The notes under the pieces: generated by a model
What the model saw: only the letters and a program-made list of their open reading frames with translations
What the model was told of the DNA's origin: nothing
Databases searched by the model: none
NCBI RefSeq assembly: GCF_000189635.1
Contig: NW_002476405.1
Location: forward strand, 1-64,000
DNA length: 64,000 nucleotides
Direction: 5' to 3'
Source of the DNA: Tetrahymena thermophila SB210
Taxonomy: Eukaryota > Ciliophora > Oligohymenophorea > Hymenostomatida > Tetrahymenidae
Program-made: the position numbers and the translations under genes
In this document: positions 1 through 13,700 of the stretch, piece after piece
Numbering within the stretch: position 1 is the first letter of the stretch
Layout: each line of letters begins with the position of its first letter

Positions 1-1
1 A

Positions 2-560
2 TAAATAATAAGATTAAAAATAACATTTATCTGGCTAAAAATATCATTTTAATTATTAAGCAGCATATTAATCTACTTTTTAACTTATATTTAAAAAAAT
101 ATATTTTCATTTTGATTCTTTCATTTAAAATAATTTCAAGTTGGTATTAAATTAATTAATTAAGGAAATAAATAAGAATTTAGTTGGATTTAATAATTTT
201 AATTTCAAAAAGCATTCATTATATTAGTTTGCTATTAAAAAAGTAAATAATTTAATAAAATTTAATACAAAAAGATAGTATAAATAATAAGATTAAAAAT
301 AACATTTATCTGGCTAAAAATAACATTTTAATAATTAAACAACATATTAATCTACTTTTTAACTTTAATTAAAAAAAATACATTTTCATTTTGATTCTTT
401 CATTTAAAATAATTTCAAGTTTGTATTAAATTAATTAAGGAAATAAGTATGAATTTAGTTTGATTTAATAATTGAAATTTAAAAAAGCTTTATATAAATA
501 TACCTAGTATTAAAAAACTAAATAATTTAATTTAATTTACCACACACAAAAAGGTAGAAT
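2..560. repeat. 279-bp tandem repeat, two copies
   Basis: Two direct copies of an AT-rich unit lie head to tail, starting at 2 and 281. Both begin taaataataagatt and share blocks such as catttatctggctaaaaat and cattttcattttgattcttt with few mismatches. The window begins inside or at the first copy, so the array may extend to the left. No coding potential was seen. Confidence 0.85.
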
Positions 561-890
561 AAATAGAGTGAAATGCCTATTTAATTTACAAAAGGCGAAA
601 TGTAATATATCTTAATAACATAATAAATGCAGCTAAATAAGCTTAAAACAGCTTTATTTTTGAGTTTTTAGAAAGCTTTAAATTCGCAAAATATAAAATT
701 TGAAATAATAGATACCGTATATTCTTATAACATGTCATTTTTTTTGAAAAAAATAAATTTTGAAAATTTTTTCAAAATGGGATGAAAAAAAATTCACAAA
801 AAATATTTAAAATTTTAATTTTATTAAATGTAAAAACACGGTATATAAAACTCGCTTTTTGTAAATTTGTATGGCAACTTACTCTAATAT

Positions 891-985
891 GATTAAAAAT
901 AAATTTATCTTACTAAAAATATCATTTTAATAAAACAACAAGATATTAATCTACTTTTAAACTTATATTAAAAAAAATATATCAA
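891..985. repeat. partial third copy of the 279-bp repeat
   Basis: A diverged copy of the first ~100 bp of the repeat at 2-560. It has the gattaaaaat...ttatcttactaaaaatat...attaatctactttt series, separated from the main pair by about 330 bp of unrelated AT-rich DNA. Confidence 0.6.
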
Positions 986-2132
986 TTTGAAGACCTATGT
1001 TTTCTGATGTTAATTACTTAGTTAGATTTTCTATTTGCAAAAGAACTTTTAAAAAACTTTCTATTAAGATGATATTTTTATTGTTTATGTTAAATACTGA
1101 TAATTTAATTTAAGATAAAAATAGATAAGTGATTTGCTATATTTAGATTTAAGCAAGTAACAAGAAATTAATTGTTGTCTAAATTTAATTTTTACTCTAG
1201 ACTCAATTTAATTTTTCCGATCTATCTAAAAAATTTACACCTTAATAAAAATGTTTACTATTTGTGATTGTAACTAAATTAAAGAAATTTGTAATATTTA
1301 TTTTTGCTTAAAAACTCGGTACTCTATTATAAAGTTGGTTAATATTAGTTGTCTTTTATTATTGTTTAAAAGGGATGGATTTATTTTGCTTAACCTATTA
1401 TTATTGCTCACAAAATACACTTATTTTTTCATATTGCATGTAAAATTAAACAAAATCTTTTATATTTTATTTATCTTTTCTATAATAATGTTTTTTTTAA
1501 ACTTTATAAGCAATATTATGAGAAAATCCTCTATCTAACTTATAGTAGAATATATTAATTTTTAAATAAAATAAATTTATTTCAATTCTTCTTAATATAA
1601 ATAAGAATTTTTGTAAAAAAATTAAATAAATTGATAACTGACTAAAGAGAAAAAAACTAAACATATTAATATTAAATGGATAATATTCTAGAAAAGCAAT
1701 TAATTATACTAAAATCTATTTGAATTACATAATTAAATATATTTACTAATTGTTCAAAATAAATAAAATGTATTAAATTCTAAAAATTTATATCTAAACA
1801 TTTTTAAAAATACATTTGATGTAAATAAAATAAGTAACTAGACATTCATTTTATGTTGAGTGGAAATGAATTAATTTAATTTATAATTTCTTATTTACAT
1901 ACTTACTAACATAACATATGTAATGCTTTCAAATTATTATTTGTTGTAACCTTAAATATTTATTTAATTTAATTAAATCTTTATATTATTTTCAAATGCA
2001 AATCTTAATTACTCGAAAATAAAATAGTTAAAAAATATTAATATTCTATTCACACATAAATACCATTTTAATATCTCATTTAATATACTTAATTAATTTT
2101 TTAAAAATGTAAGTAAAACAATATCGATAACT
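986..2132. other. intergenic, nothing recognised
   Basis: AT-rich DNA without a convincing exon on either strand. The only ORF-like stretch (1335-1538, plus) encodes a low-complexity hydrophobic peptide with no splice partners or recognisable motif, and I treat it as chance. Confidence 0.6.
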
Positions 2133-5100
2133 TCAATGAAAAATATTGTTCAATAAGCAAAATATAATTTTATGCTTTTTGAGTTTTTAAGCTTATTAGT
2201 AAACAAAATTAAAATTTTTTAATTATATATCATGCATGCATATGCCATTTTTTTAATTATGCTTATTCAGACTAAATTTTTATTTATTAATAATAAAAAT
2301 TATTTTTGATTAAAAATAAAAATTTACTAACATTAAAATATATTAAATGAAATATAAAAATATTTAATTATTCTAATAAAATGCTTGTTACTCAAAAAAC
2401 AAAGATAGATGAGAAAGACAGCTAAGATTAATTAAAAAGTGACCAAGGCTTGAGATAAACTCTTTGCTAAATACTTAATTACTTATTTTAGAAATAATAA
2501 ATAAAATGAATTTATAAAAAATTAATTAAATACTATGAATTAAAAATAAAAATTAATTAATTGAAAAGTATGAAATAAATTTAGTTATATGAGTATAAAA
2601 GATATTTTCTAGATAAAATAAATTAACATTTTATTTTTAAAGTAATCTAAAATTAGCAGCGATAAATGAATTTTTTACATTAAAATTAAATTTACTTTAT
2701 ATTAACTATTTTAAAATTTCTGATTTTACCTTAAGTCAAAAGAAAACTTTCTCAGTTTAGTTGTTTTTTCTAATTTAAAAATTCCATTCTAATTTTCACT
2801 AACATACTATTTATTCCAACTATTTATTTTTAAAGAAGAAAAAAATTATCAAAAATAATTTATCTTTAAAATATAATAAAATGAAAATTAAAACACTTTT
2901 TTAAATTAAGATGTAAATGTTCTAGAGCAGATCCTTCAACCAAAGCCGAGCACATATTTGCTAAGTCTGTCATGTTAACCATATTATCTCTTTAAAATAA
3001 TATTAATAAATTAAAATACTTATAGAATAAAATTAACTTCATGTAATTAATTAGTTACGAGAGAAATAGATGTAAATCATTCAGATTTTTGCATTTTGAA
3101 ATATTCTAACCTAAAGCTGTTGTCCCTAAAGATCCAATATTGTTGTTGCTTTTGTTATATTTAAAATAATAAAAAACTTATTCATAAATAAATTCAAAAC
3201 AAACAAAATGTTGTTTGAAGAAATAATTTAAAACGCAAAAGTGTTTTTATAAAAAAAATAAATAAATAAAATTAAGAAAAATAATGACATAAGGACAAAT
3301 TTCGTTTAATAAGAATAATATCGATTTCATTTCTTCAAATTAATAAAATATGTTTTTACATAAATAAAGTTATTTACCTCAAATGAAGATATAAATAAGA
3401 AAGATTATTGCATTAGCTAATACTTTATGCTAAATTAGATAAGCCATCATTTCCAATTTAATTTCGCCTTTTTTATTAGAAGAAAATGATAAGTTTTAAT
3501 TTAGTAAGTAAGCAAGAATTAATTAACTTAAAATAATTAAATTTAAAATTTTATAAAATAAAATAATTTATACTCGAGTATAAGAGATAACTTTTAAAGA
3601 TTTAATAATTTAGCTATTAAAGATCCTAAACTTTATGCTGCCTACTACCCTATTTATGAATCACTTTATTATTTAGTAATAAAAATAAATTAAAAACAAT
3701 TAATTAATTGTAAATTATTTTACTTAAGATCCATTTTTAAATGAAAAATATTAGAACAATTTTATAGTCCTAAGCATAATCCAGTTAAATCTTTGATTTC
3801 ATTATTGCTATTTAAATAAATTTTTTAATTTATGAATTAAAATATTGTTTTAGATTTATTTTTTAAAGAGAAATTTGATTAAAAATTGTTAAGTAACTTT
3901 TAAGTTGAAATTTAAATAAATAAATAAATAAATAAAGTAATTTAACCTCATATCCATATCTAAAATTTAGAGTTGATAGCAGTTTTATAGCGCAGAGCCT
4001 AAGAATGAAACTCCATTTTCAGTATAGCCCAATCCACTTTTTAAAATAATTTATTGTATTTGTAATTAGTTCATTTTAAAATAATAAAATAAAATATTAC
4101 TACAAAGAAAATATAAAAATTTTAAATCATTTTATTATTGTAATCTTCAAATATAAAAAACAAAGATAGTTAGAAAATTGTTTAATTAAAAAAATTATTT
4201 CAATATTTGTATTTTTATACCTAAGACCAAGAGTTAAGATTTGAAGATTTGAGCAATCTTTTAAATAGCTACATAAATTGGCAAGACCCTCGTCTTTAAT
4301 TGCATTATGACTAATATTTAAAAAAATAATTATTAGTTTTATTATAAGTAATTTATATATATAAAATTGATTACGATAATTTTAGATCTAAATGCTCGAG
4401 TTTCTTTAGTTTGGACAAACAAGAACCTAATGATGTAGCTGATTATGGTTATAAATGGTTAGCCCTTTTTAAATATTAGATTAGATTGAAGATTTAATAA
4501 GCTAAATTTCTTAGTTTGTAAATATTAAATTTAAGATTATTTACTATAAACGAAAATACCAATTAAGATATAAATTAATTTACCTTACAAAAAGTTTTAA
4601 ATATGACAGAGCAGTACATTTTTCTAAAGAAAGACTCAAATTATTTAATCCTTTATCATCAACGGAGCAATAACTTTTAATTTAAATTATAAAAATCAAT
4701 AATCCTAACTAAAATATTATGAAATAAATTTGAATAAAATATGTAACTTTACTAAGAAATTTAAATTTAAAGTAAGATTTTTGTAATTATCTAAAGATAA
4801 GCTAAAAATATATATACTCTATATCTATTATCAAAGATTAAAGATGAGTGCATTGTTATAAACCTTAACTTATCTTTGATATTTCATCAGGACCAATTTA
4901 TTTTTGTCTTTTAAAAATTAGTAGATTTAATTTTTTCATATTATAAAAAATAATATTGAAGTTAGATTAAATACTCTTAAATATCAATATTTAAAATAGA
5001 TAGATTTTCGCAGCGAGATAATGCAGTAGCTAATTCAGAAACATTCTCTTAACTTAATAAACAATCCCTTTTATTATAAAATAATAAATAAATTTTCTTT

Positions 5101-5458
5101 TGTTAATTACTTTAATAATAAGAAACTCAATGTTAAAAAATGTATTTTCAAAGTCAATTCAATAATTAAAATTTTGAAGAAATTATATTTTAAAGTTATA
5201 ATTTGATAATCAGAAAAGTTACTTGTATTTAAGTAAATAAGTAAGTACTTTGATAAAGTTTTAAATTAATATAAAAATTTTTACTTAAAATTAAGACTGA
5301 TTCTTTAATGACCTTTCAAATTAGAGTTAACAAACTTTTTTTTTAATAAAAATGTTTTAAATGTGACTGATTATTAAATTTATAACTTATTGGAAGTCTT
5401 CAAATGACTTATCATATTGAATATCGTTTTTTATTTTTCTACAAGAAATGATCCCCAT
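2133..5458 (-). CDS. leucine-rich-repeat protein, multi-exon
   Basis: Reading the minus strand gives at least thirteen small exons of about 80-100 bp, each ending near a gta donor and each encoding one leucine-rich repeat. Visible repeats include GLANLCSYLKDCSNLQILTL (about 4315-4220), GLSNLAQSISQCNNLSYLYL (about 3475-3378), LCLGLQNCSNIFHLKMDL (about 3800-3725) and LANMCSALVEGSALEHLHL (about 2990-2900). The pattern G...LA..L..C.NL..L.L is the ribonuclease-inhibitor-like type that is abundant in Tetrahymena. The proposed start at 5458 (MGIISCRKIKND) gives a short leader without repeats. The last exon ends at a TGA at 2133-2135 after a basic tail. The family usually serves as a protein-binding scaffold; no enzymatic domain or membrane segment is seen. 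The start, the end and several junctions are uncertain, and it could be two genes or a decaying copy. Confidence 0.62.
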
Positions 5459-6182
5459 TTTTTAATTAAAATATTCAAAATATTTCAAATAATAATTAAT
5501 TCTGTAGAAATATATTATGAAAATAAATAAAAAATAGTTATTACTAAGAGTAAATAAAATAAATAGATCAATTATTCAAATCAAAATTTAGTATATTTTA
5601 TATTTAAAATATATTATCTTATTTATTAATTGATAATTCTAATTTATTAAGTGTGGGTGCCAATTCGTTTTTATTATTAAAAAATTGATTTTATTCTTAA
5701 AGTGAAACTAAAATTTATTTCTTTGTTAATGTAAAAATTCATAATAGCACCCTCCTTGAAGAAACTGTAAAATATTAATGAAAAGTGATAGTTTATCAAA
5801 AATATGATGAGCTACAAATGAATTTTCGATAACCTGACATTTTTATAGTAACAAAATTAAAAAGGGTACATGAATATTTAATTTGTTTTTTTTTTAAAAC
5901 TACAAAAATAAATCCTTTCTTCCATCAATTTATTTTTTATTTTAAAATAAAATATTTATACATTTATTAATACTTTTATGATTAATTTCTATTATTCAAA
6001 AATAATAAATTTAGAAACATAGAATATTAAAGCATTAAATCAATTATTTTATTTGTATTAAAAGTGATTTGCATATTTTAAATCAGCAAAGTCACTATAC
6101 TTAAATTGATAGTAGAAGAATTGAATCTAATTTGTTAATATATAATTTAAATTAGTTTGAAAAAATAATTATAAATAAATAA
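5459..6182. other. intergenic between divergent genes
   Basis: AT-rich spacer between the minus-strand LRR gene and the plus-strand secreted-protein gene, so it should hold both promoters. No motif could be assigned. A short C-rich island at 5747-5755 stands out from the AT background. Confidence 0.6.
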
Positions 6183-6779
6183 ATGAGTAAACTTTTGTTT
6201 AGCATTTTTGTCTTTTTTTAGTTAGCAAGCAAAGTGCTTGCAGACGTAGATATTAAAATTTACAATCTTAAATACAGAATATCTGTTTAAGGTTGGCTTA
6301 CTGAGTTCTAACCTTAGCAGGATGGATTTGATGTATGCCTTTAACTAGAGGGAGCATGTTGTTTTTTTTATAACTAAACAATTACACCAACATTAACAAC
6401 TTTTAAGGGGTAAAAAGCTATCCAATTTTAGGGAAAAGCTTAAGGATATTCACCTTAAAATTGCTATAATAACCAACTAACTATCTTAGTTATCGGATCG
6501 AATGGGGACTAAGATCTTACTAGCACAGTTGGATAATACACCTATGTTTCAGACATAAATAGTTCTACTGGATAATTGTATGAAGGTGCTAAATTTTAGT
6601 TTGTGCTTGATATAGATGATCAGCAAAGTCTTTATGTGATTAAGCTACCTTGTCTTTCCAACACTTACGGGGATAATAGCTCATATAATTAGCTGCAAGT
6701 ATTGTTGCCATCTACAACACTATCACAAATCAAATAAGTGTCACTAATAGCTCTATTAATAGTCTTTTCAATACTTTGA
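6183..6779 (+). CDS. small secreted, probably GPI-anchored protein
   Basis: Single exon of 198 residues in the ciliate code (597 bp including TGA at 6777-6779). It starts with a clear signal peptide (MSKLLFSIFVFFQLASKVLA, predicted cut near residue 20). The mature part is polar, glutamine- and threonine-rich, with five cysteines (a DVC, an ACC pair, an NCY and a PCL context) that could form disulfides. The C-terminus is hydrophobic (SLIALLIVFSIL) with no cytoplasmic tail, as expected for GPI attachment, although a simple tail anchor is possible. I recognise no domain. The coding frame is well supported by length, signal and tail, while the function is unknown; a surface or extracellular role is inferred. 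Directly downstream is a decayed duplicate of its 3' third. Confidence 0.7.
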
Positions 6780-6780
6780 T

Positions 6781-6994
6781 CATCACATAAATTCTAAATT
6801 TTAGCTTATGCTTGATGTTAATGAGCAAAACATCCTTTAAGCAATTAAACTGAATATTCTTATATTTTTTAAGATGATAAAATATATTTCTTCAAGTAGT
6901 TTTAGCAAATTCTACTTCAGCTTATAAAATATAAATTATTGTAATCTTGTCAGTTATTGTTTGTTGTTTGTTTTTTTGTTTAATATTAAAATGA
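6781..6994 (+). pseudogene. decayed duplicate of the 3' end of the upstream secreted-protein gene
   Basis: The segment repeats the parent from about 6588 on: AKFQFVLDIDDQQ of the parent corresponds to SKFQLMLDVNEQN here. A hydrophobic C-terminus ending in a TGA at 6992-6994 follows, but in another frame (LANSTSAYKIQIIVIL...). The frame change and lack of a start suggest a tandem-duplication relic. An alternative is an unrecognised alternative 3' exon. Confidence 0.5.
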
Positions 6995-7739
6995 ACTAAC
7001 TTAAATAACTAAAAGAAATTTTGATAACAATAGCAGAACTCAGTGAATATAGCATAATTTATTCCACAAATATAATTTTTAACTTATTTTAGAGTTTTCG
7101 CATTTATTAATTTGATTGATTTCATTTTTTCATTTAATTTAAATTATAGTTTGTAAAAAATCTACAAAAAAATTAATTCATTGTTTTTGCTTGCTAATTC
7201 ATTAACTGTTTTAAATTAATTATTTTTTGCTTTCTAAATACATTTTGAAATAAATGCTTAAATAAAGATATTTTGTAAAATAATTTATAACACTCTGATA
7301 ATGTTTATATTTATATTTGAATTAAATATATTAAAAATTAATATTTTAAAGGATAAATAAATAAAATATTTTTCTAAATGATTTACTTAAAATTTTTGTT
7401 TAAAAATATTTATTCAAAAATGTTGATAATTTAATTATTATCTTGTTTGAGAAAATAAAATAAAGGTTAAGTTCTACTAATTAATAAATTAATATGGATT
7501 ATATAGGTTTAATTGGTTTATAAGTAAATTAAATGATCAATATGAATATTGATTTGAATGTAAATCAATTAGAAAATTTAATAATTAATCAAATAGGTTC
7601 TATCTAGATTTACTAATCTTTTTACAATTTTTAGATTAAATAGAATAACAGATAGATAGTTATATATTTAGACAACAAAGCGTCTTTAAAAGCTATCTTA
7701 CACCTCATTTTTATCTATATTTTTATAAATTTTACTAGA
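6995..7739. other. spacer and possible 5' leader of the dynein gene
   Basis: AT-rich and no independent gene seen. An in-frame ATG at 7494 would extend the dynein N-terminus by 82 residues, including a hydrophobic stretch unusual for a dynein tail, so I preferred the ATG at 7740. The region 7494-7739 may therefore be coding or leader. Confidence 0.5.
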
Positions 7740-10700
7740 ATGAATTCTAAAGAAGGAGAATTTTCAAGGTCCCTTTTCAGTTTGTTTAACTAGAGCGTTA
7801 ATTAGGGAGATTAATCCCATTTAGATTTCTCTGCGTTTGAAAATTAATAATCAATAATAAGTAGAAAAGCTAAATTTATCTTGAACTAGTCTAGTGATAA
7901 GAGATATTCAAGCTAGGAATAAATTGATAATGTTGCTAAGATTAGAGAGAATTACCCCTTGGAAAGTCTAAAGGCAATAGATGATTTTATCACTAACAGC
8001 AATGGGATTAGGAGGAAAGTACATCTAGGAGAATTAAAAGTTTAAGTAAAAAATATCATTCATTCACTTTAGAATCTCATGCAAGCAAAATAAATCGAAC
8101 ACTCAAAAATGATTATTAGTTTATTAAAATAACTTTTTTGGATGGAAATTATTTTAATTTTGTTTTAAAGATTGAAATTGTATTTATTTAAATACGCTTA
8201 CATTTATAAATTAGAAAAGAAGATCTCCAAAGGCTATAAAATTAGGCTATTCTTACTTAAATAAGAGTAAATTAGAGGAGTCTATGAGAATTAGTGAATT
8301 GCAGACAGTAATAATGTTAAGTTTTTTCCCAATATAAACACTACATTTTAAAAAAATATTTTTAGAACTCTATCATGAACGCAACAAGCAAAGTCACAGA
8401 AAATTCAATAATTTCAAATAAATCTTCCAAATATGCTGAGCTATTTCCAAATGTACAAAAAAAAAATCAATCTGAAGTAACTCAAAAATTATCTAATAAA
8501 ATCAAAGACATTTATTTACTTATTTAAATAAATAAACTAATAAAGGAAGACTAGATTATTGAGAGATCGAGGAATAATTCTTTGAATATTAAATAAAATG
8601 AATAAAGAAACAGCTTTAACAGCACTAAAAGCAGAATTTCACTTCATTATACTCCGATTTCAAATAATTTATTTATGAATTAAAATAGAATGAGCAAAAT
8701 TTCAAATTTAAGTCTGTATTTAAAGGATTTATCAAATAAAAATGCTCTTAAAACAAATGAAAGCTATGATATAACATTCTCATAGATGTTGAACAAAAGT
8801 TAAAAAGACTTTTCTATTTTAAAAGACCATCATGAGATATCTTAGCCAGTCATTCCAGTTTAAAATAATGCAAATTTTTTTGGCATTTAGAATAAACAAA
8901 ATTAGAATTCAATTTAGAAAAAATCCATCTTGAACTTTCTTAAAAATAAAAAGGAAGCAAATACATCGATTAACAATGACACTATATGTAATTAATCACA
9001 AGCATCATTCTACAGTAAAAAGAATAAAGTTTTAGATTTAAGCACATTAAATTTATTCTAAAAAATTAAATCTTCTAAAAATGAACCATAGTACTAAATT
9101 AAAGACTATGTTTTTTCATTTGAAAGGTAGCTCGATAATTCCCAATTTAATGATGAACATAATGAAAATATGAGAGACTAATACTTTAAACTTAAAATTA
9201 AAAATATTAACAATTTTAATCAAGAACCTCTCTCTAAGTATGATATATTTTAGTCTGATGAACATTACTTAGAAGATAAGCTAGAAAAAGGTATTTTTTT
9301 TCTTTAATTTATATTTCAATTCTAAATTTATTTTAGAAAAAACAAAAGAAAAAAATATATTAAAATCAGATTCAAGAGTTAATAAAATATTAATTTCTAA
9401 AAATCTACAAAAAATGGATTTATAAATTAACTATTTAAAAAAAATTTATTTATTTTAAATGTCCTCTTGTTTAATTATTCAAAAATAAATGAATAAATTT
9501 TAATTAAAATAAATTTAAAATCAAAAAACATAAAATTAAAAATTAAAATATCTAAAATATTTATTCTTTGACTTAATATAGAGATAATGAATGAATAGAT
9601 AAGTTTAATTTATTTTAAATTATAAAATGAAATAGGATTTTTGGTCAATGGATTTTCTAAGTGGGTTTAACAAGATGGTTCAATTATTTGGAAACCTTGT
9701 TTAATTACTAAATATAATAAGGAATCTGGATTATTTAAGATATAATGGGTTGATAATGCTTTGCAAACAAAAGAAGTACGCAGGCTAAATCTTCTGATTG
9801 ATACTGAAAATTTGCAAAGCTACAATTAAAGAGTAGTTGATGCCTGTAAAATTAGATAGTAAAAATTATAGTCAGAATCAATAAAAGGTAATATATTTAA
9901 TTTAATCATTAAACAATAAATAAATTTTACTATAAAATTTAACTTTAACTTATTTTTTAGTATTATTTTATACTAAACATGTATGTATAATATTTTTATA
10001 TAGATATATTATAGGAAGATTCATAATTCGCAAACATTCTCATTTCTAAAAAGCTTTTTTACAGCATATTAAATAAGAGTTTAATTGGGTTTAGTGAAGC
10101 TGTTTAGAACGAATACAAAGATTATATCAAATAATTAATTATAAATGAGTATAAATTCTCAGTTCAAAGCTTCATTTATTATTTAGGAGAGGTTGAAACT
10201 ATTGATGAATTTTATGAGAAGCAGTTTTCTGGTTTTTATGCTAAATTTAGCAGAATGAGAGAGAAACAAGATTTGGCGATCATTGAGGAACACGTTACAG
10301 TTAAAAAAGGTAATTAATTTACTAAAAATATTTATTTTTATTTAAAATAAATAAATTAATTAATTTTAAGAATAAAAGATTAAAACAATAAAAAGTGATT
10401 AAAATTAATGCCAATTTGAGTATCAAAAGAATTATTTGGAAATAAATTAATACTTCAAATAAACTTAGAGATATATTTTTAGTAATATTTATGGATCATC
10501 TTCCATTAATGAGCTCGATTGCAAAGAAAATATTCTTAATATTATGCTGGAGTCTTTTTAAGTTATAGGATAAATTTAATTTTATAATTTGTTCAATTTT
10601 TTGTAAGATCAAACAAAGGATGAAGAAAAAACAGAAGATTTTAAATTAAACTATTTTCAATGTAAATTCATTATAGTATAGTTCAATTGTTAATAGCTTT

Positions 10701-13700
10701 ATAATGTAAAAAAGATAACCAAAAGAAATTCATGAAGCAAGTCGATAAGATAGAAATGGCTATATATAATGCTGAGAAGAATATCGATAAATGCTAAACT
10801 TTCTTAAAGGAGAAAAGCAAGCATATTATTTATGTGGTAAAAACATCAAAGGAGTTGCCAAATTTTGATTTGCTAATCAAAGAGTTTACTTAGAAACAAA
10901 CTATTATTTATAATATGGCTTTAAGAGGTGCACTTAAGCTTTGTTTCACTCAATCATTATTGAAAAGTTTGGAATTCATTGAGAATTATTATTCAATACT
11001 TCCTCTTAATAATATTTCTTTAGAATTTTAACTATTATTACCACTCTCCATCCTTTAAAAGAGGAGCAAGGCCTAAATTGAGTTGAATTTGAAAGAAAAT
11101 ACTCAAAATTATAATTAGATAGACAATCATTCACAAAAATAGTATGAAGACGAAGAAGAAAGCACACTTCCATTTAAATTTGATATGAAAATGATATTTT
11201 TAACCTATAAAAACATAACAAGTAAGTGCCTTGATGAGTATTTGGGAGGAAACATAGATTTCCAAATTAACAAAAAAAGTATTGTTAAATCCTTTATTAA
11301 GCTTAAATTTTCTTTTCTGTAAAAAAGCAGAAAAAATCCACCAATTAAAGATATAATTTCTTATATCCTGAAGAATAGAAATAAAGTTTACTCTCAAAAA
11401 TAGCTTAGTCAATCCATTCATAAAATAGATGGAATTGATGATAAAAATGTGTATGACATGAATGACGAAATTTAAGAAGAGACTATAAGATAAAGAAGCT
11501 CAAATGTTAGTCAATCAGGAAGCAGCTCCTAAAGCAATAACAATCCCTATAAGCAAATCATATTAAGAAACATTAATAAGGATGAAACAGAAAGTCCTTT
11601 ATCTACTCCTAGATCACCACATCATAGCTTTTTCACTTAGCCTGTCTTGCAATAAAAGAAACAAAAATAAAAGGATACTAAAATTAATTTTAAAGACATG
11701 TCAAAAATTAAAAGCCTCAAAAAAATGCAAAACAAATAAACTCTGTAAAACCAATCTTAATTCGAATTTGAAATGAATTATGTCATGTATGATATCCTAA
11801 GACTCAATCTCTCAGAATGCAAAAATTACGAAACATTTCTTTAGAAGAGCAAAAATAGAGTAAATAAAATAATTAAATTCTTCAATTAATTAAATTAAAA
11901 TAGGATTAATAAAACTAAAATTAGTAAATTTTTTACTAAATAATTTTAGTTAAAATTATAATTTTTTCTTATTTTTTAAAAAATTTAACAAATTAATAAA
12001 AAATAGGAAGTAACTTATAAAAGACTTGGATGGTTCTCAACTGAAGGTATTTAATCAATCAAACATTTTCTTGAAATTTTAAAATTAATTATGATATTTT
12101 TTATAGAAAACCAAATGATAGAACTTTTGAAAATAACTTACTATTACTTTAGTTAAAATCAAAAGGAATTAAACATTTTTAAAATAAATAAACAAATAGG
12201 ATTTTAGTCTGCGATATTTTTTATATAAAGAATAACTATATTAAAAATATAAAGCAAAATATTAAAAATACTTTATTTTTTATATAAAGATTTAAAAAAA
12301 TAAAAATTAATTTAAAGAAATTATTAATTTTACTTTCTTATTTATTTAATAGACATGAGAATTTAAATCGAGCCTAAATTACAACATATTGAGGAGCAAC
12401 TTTATGAAAGCTTTTAAGTTCCTATTGATAAGGTTTTGAATTTAGAGGAAATCTATGGGTGCTTAACAAGAAAAAACTTTTAAGATTTGAAAAAAGAGCT
12501 AGAATAGGAATATAAAAATTTTGATAAAGAGTTTTAAGTTTTTTTAAGGTGGAATATTTACCCAGTTTACTCTCTTCTTATATTGATAAATTAGTTTGAT
12601 TTTTATCTGTTTGAAAAAGACTATCTTCAAGAGCTTATTGTTATATTTTAAAACAGGTAGAAATAATTTTTCATCTTTTTTTATTTATTTATTTAAAATT
12701 TTTTATTTATTTATTTTAGTAATCAAATCAAATTTTTGGGAGAAGAAAGATAAAATATTTTAAAGGATAAGATTTTTATTTCAAATAAAATACCTGATGA
12801 AATCTAGCTTGGAATTTTTACTGTAGATTTAAAAGAGATAAAGTAATTGTTGATAAAAAAGATGAATTTCTACATACAAACAATAGACAAAGCTTTGAAT
12901 ATTGTAAAAAATTAATATTTATTTTTTGAATGAATAACTTTTATTTATTTTTAAAATATTATTAAGAAATTCGAAAATCTTTTGAGCAAATTGCATGATG
13001 AAAAAGATTTAATTTTAAAATAACTCAGAATAGATCCTTATAGTGTGGAAAAGTATATTTCCCTTATGAATAACTTGCTTGATAAGAATTTGAAAGAGTA
13101 GTTTAAGGAGTGTCAATATAAGGCAAGGTAAGCTTAAATAGCTTTTTAAGTAATTGAAGATAATTATATTGAATATGATATTGAGCATTTTAAAAGTCTT
13201 TTAGAATCATAAGAATGGATTAACATTCTTATTTAAGAGTAGAAAGTGGCTTAACAAAAATTAGAAAAAAATAGAAACATTTTCCACAAAGATTTCGAAA
13301 CAAGGAAGCAAGAGTTGTTTGAGGAATTTAAGGAAATTTATCAAAAGTAAAAAGTAGTCATTCAATCTCTAGAGCTTTCAAAGTATGAGCAAAACTTAAA
13401 GAACTGCAAAATTATTGAAGACTCATACAAGGTTTTTAATTAAAATTTAACAAATTTAAAAACTAATTTATATTGAATAGGTAATACTAATGAAAGGAAT
13501 GTAGATAAATGAATAAGAAACTTAGCTTGGATATGAGCTGAGTGACTTTACTGAATTCGAAAGAACTTTTAATGAGTTTAGCAGGTATGTATAATTTTGG
13601 GAATTCACTGAAAAGTGGTTTAGACTTAGTGATAATTGGAATTCTTTGATTTTTGAAGAGGTGTTTTAAAATGAAATGAGCTAAGAAATCAAATACGAAA

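Noticed and set aside
1335..1538. 67-residue hydrophobic ORF
   Set aside because: Low complexity, isolated, no exon partners and no recognised motif; expected by chance in T-rich DNA.
7494..7739. ATG at 7494 as the dynein start
   Set aside because: Open in frame, but it adds a hydrophobic segment unusual for a dynein tail; kept only as an alternative.
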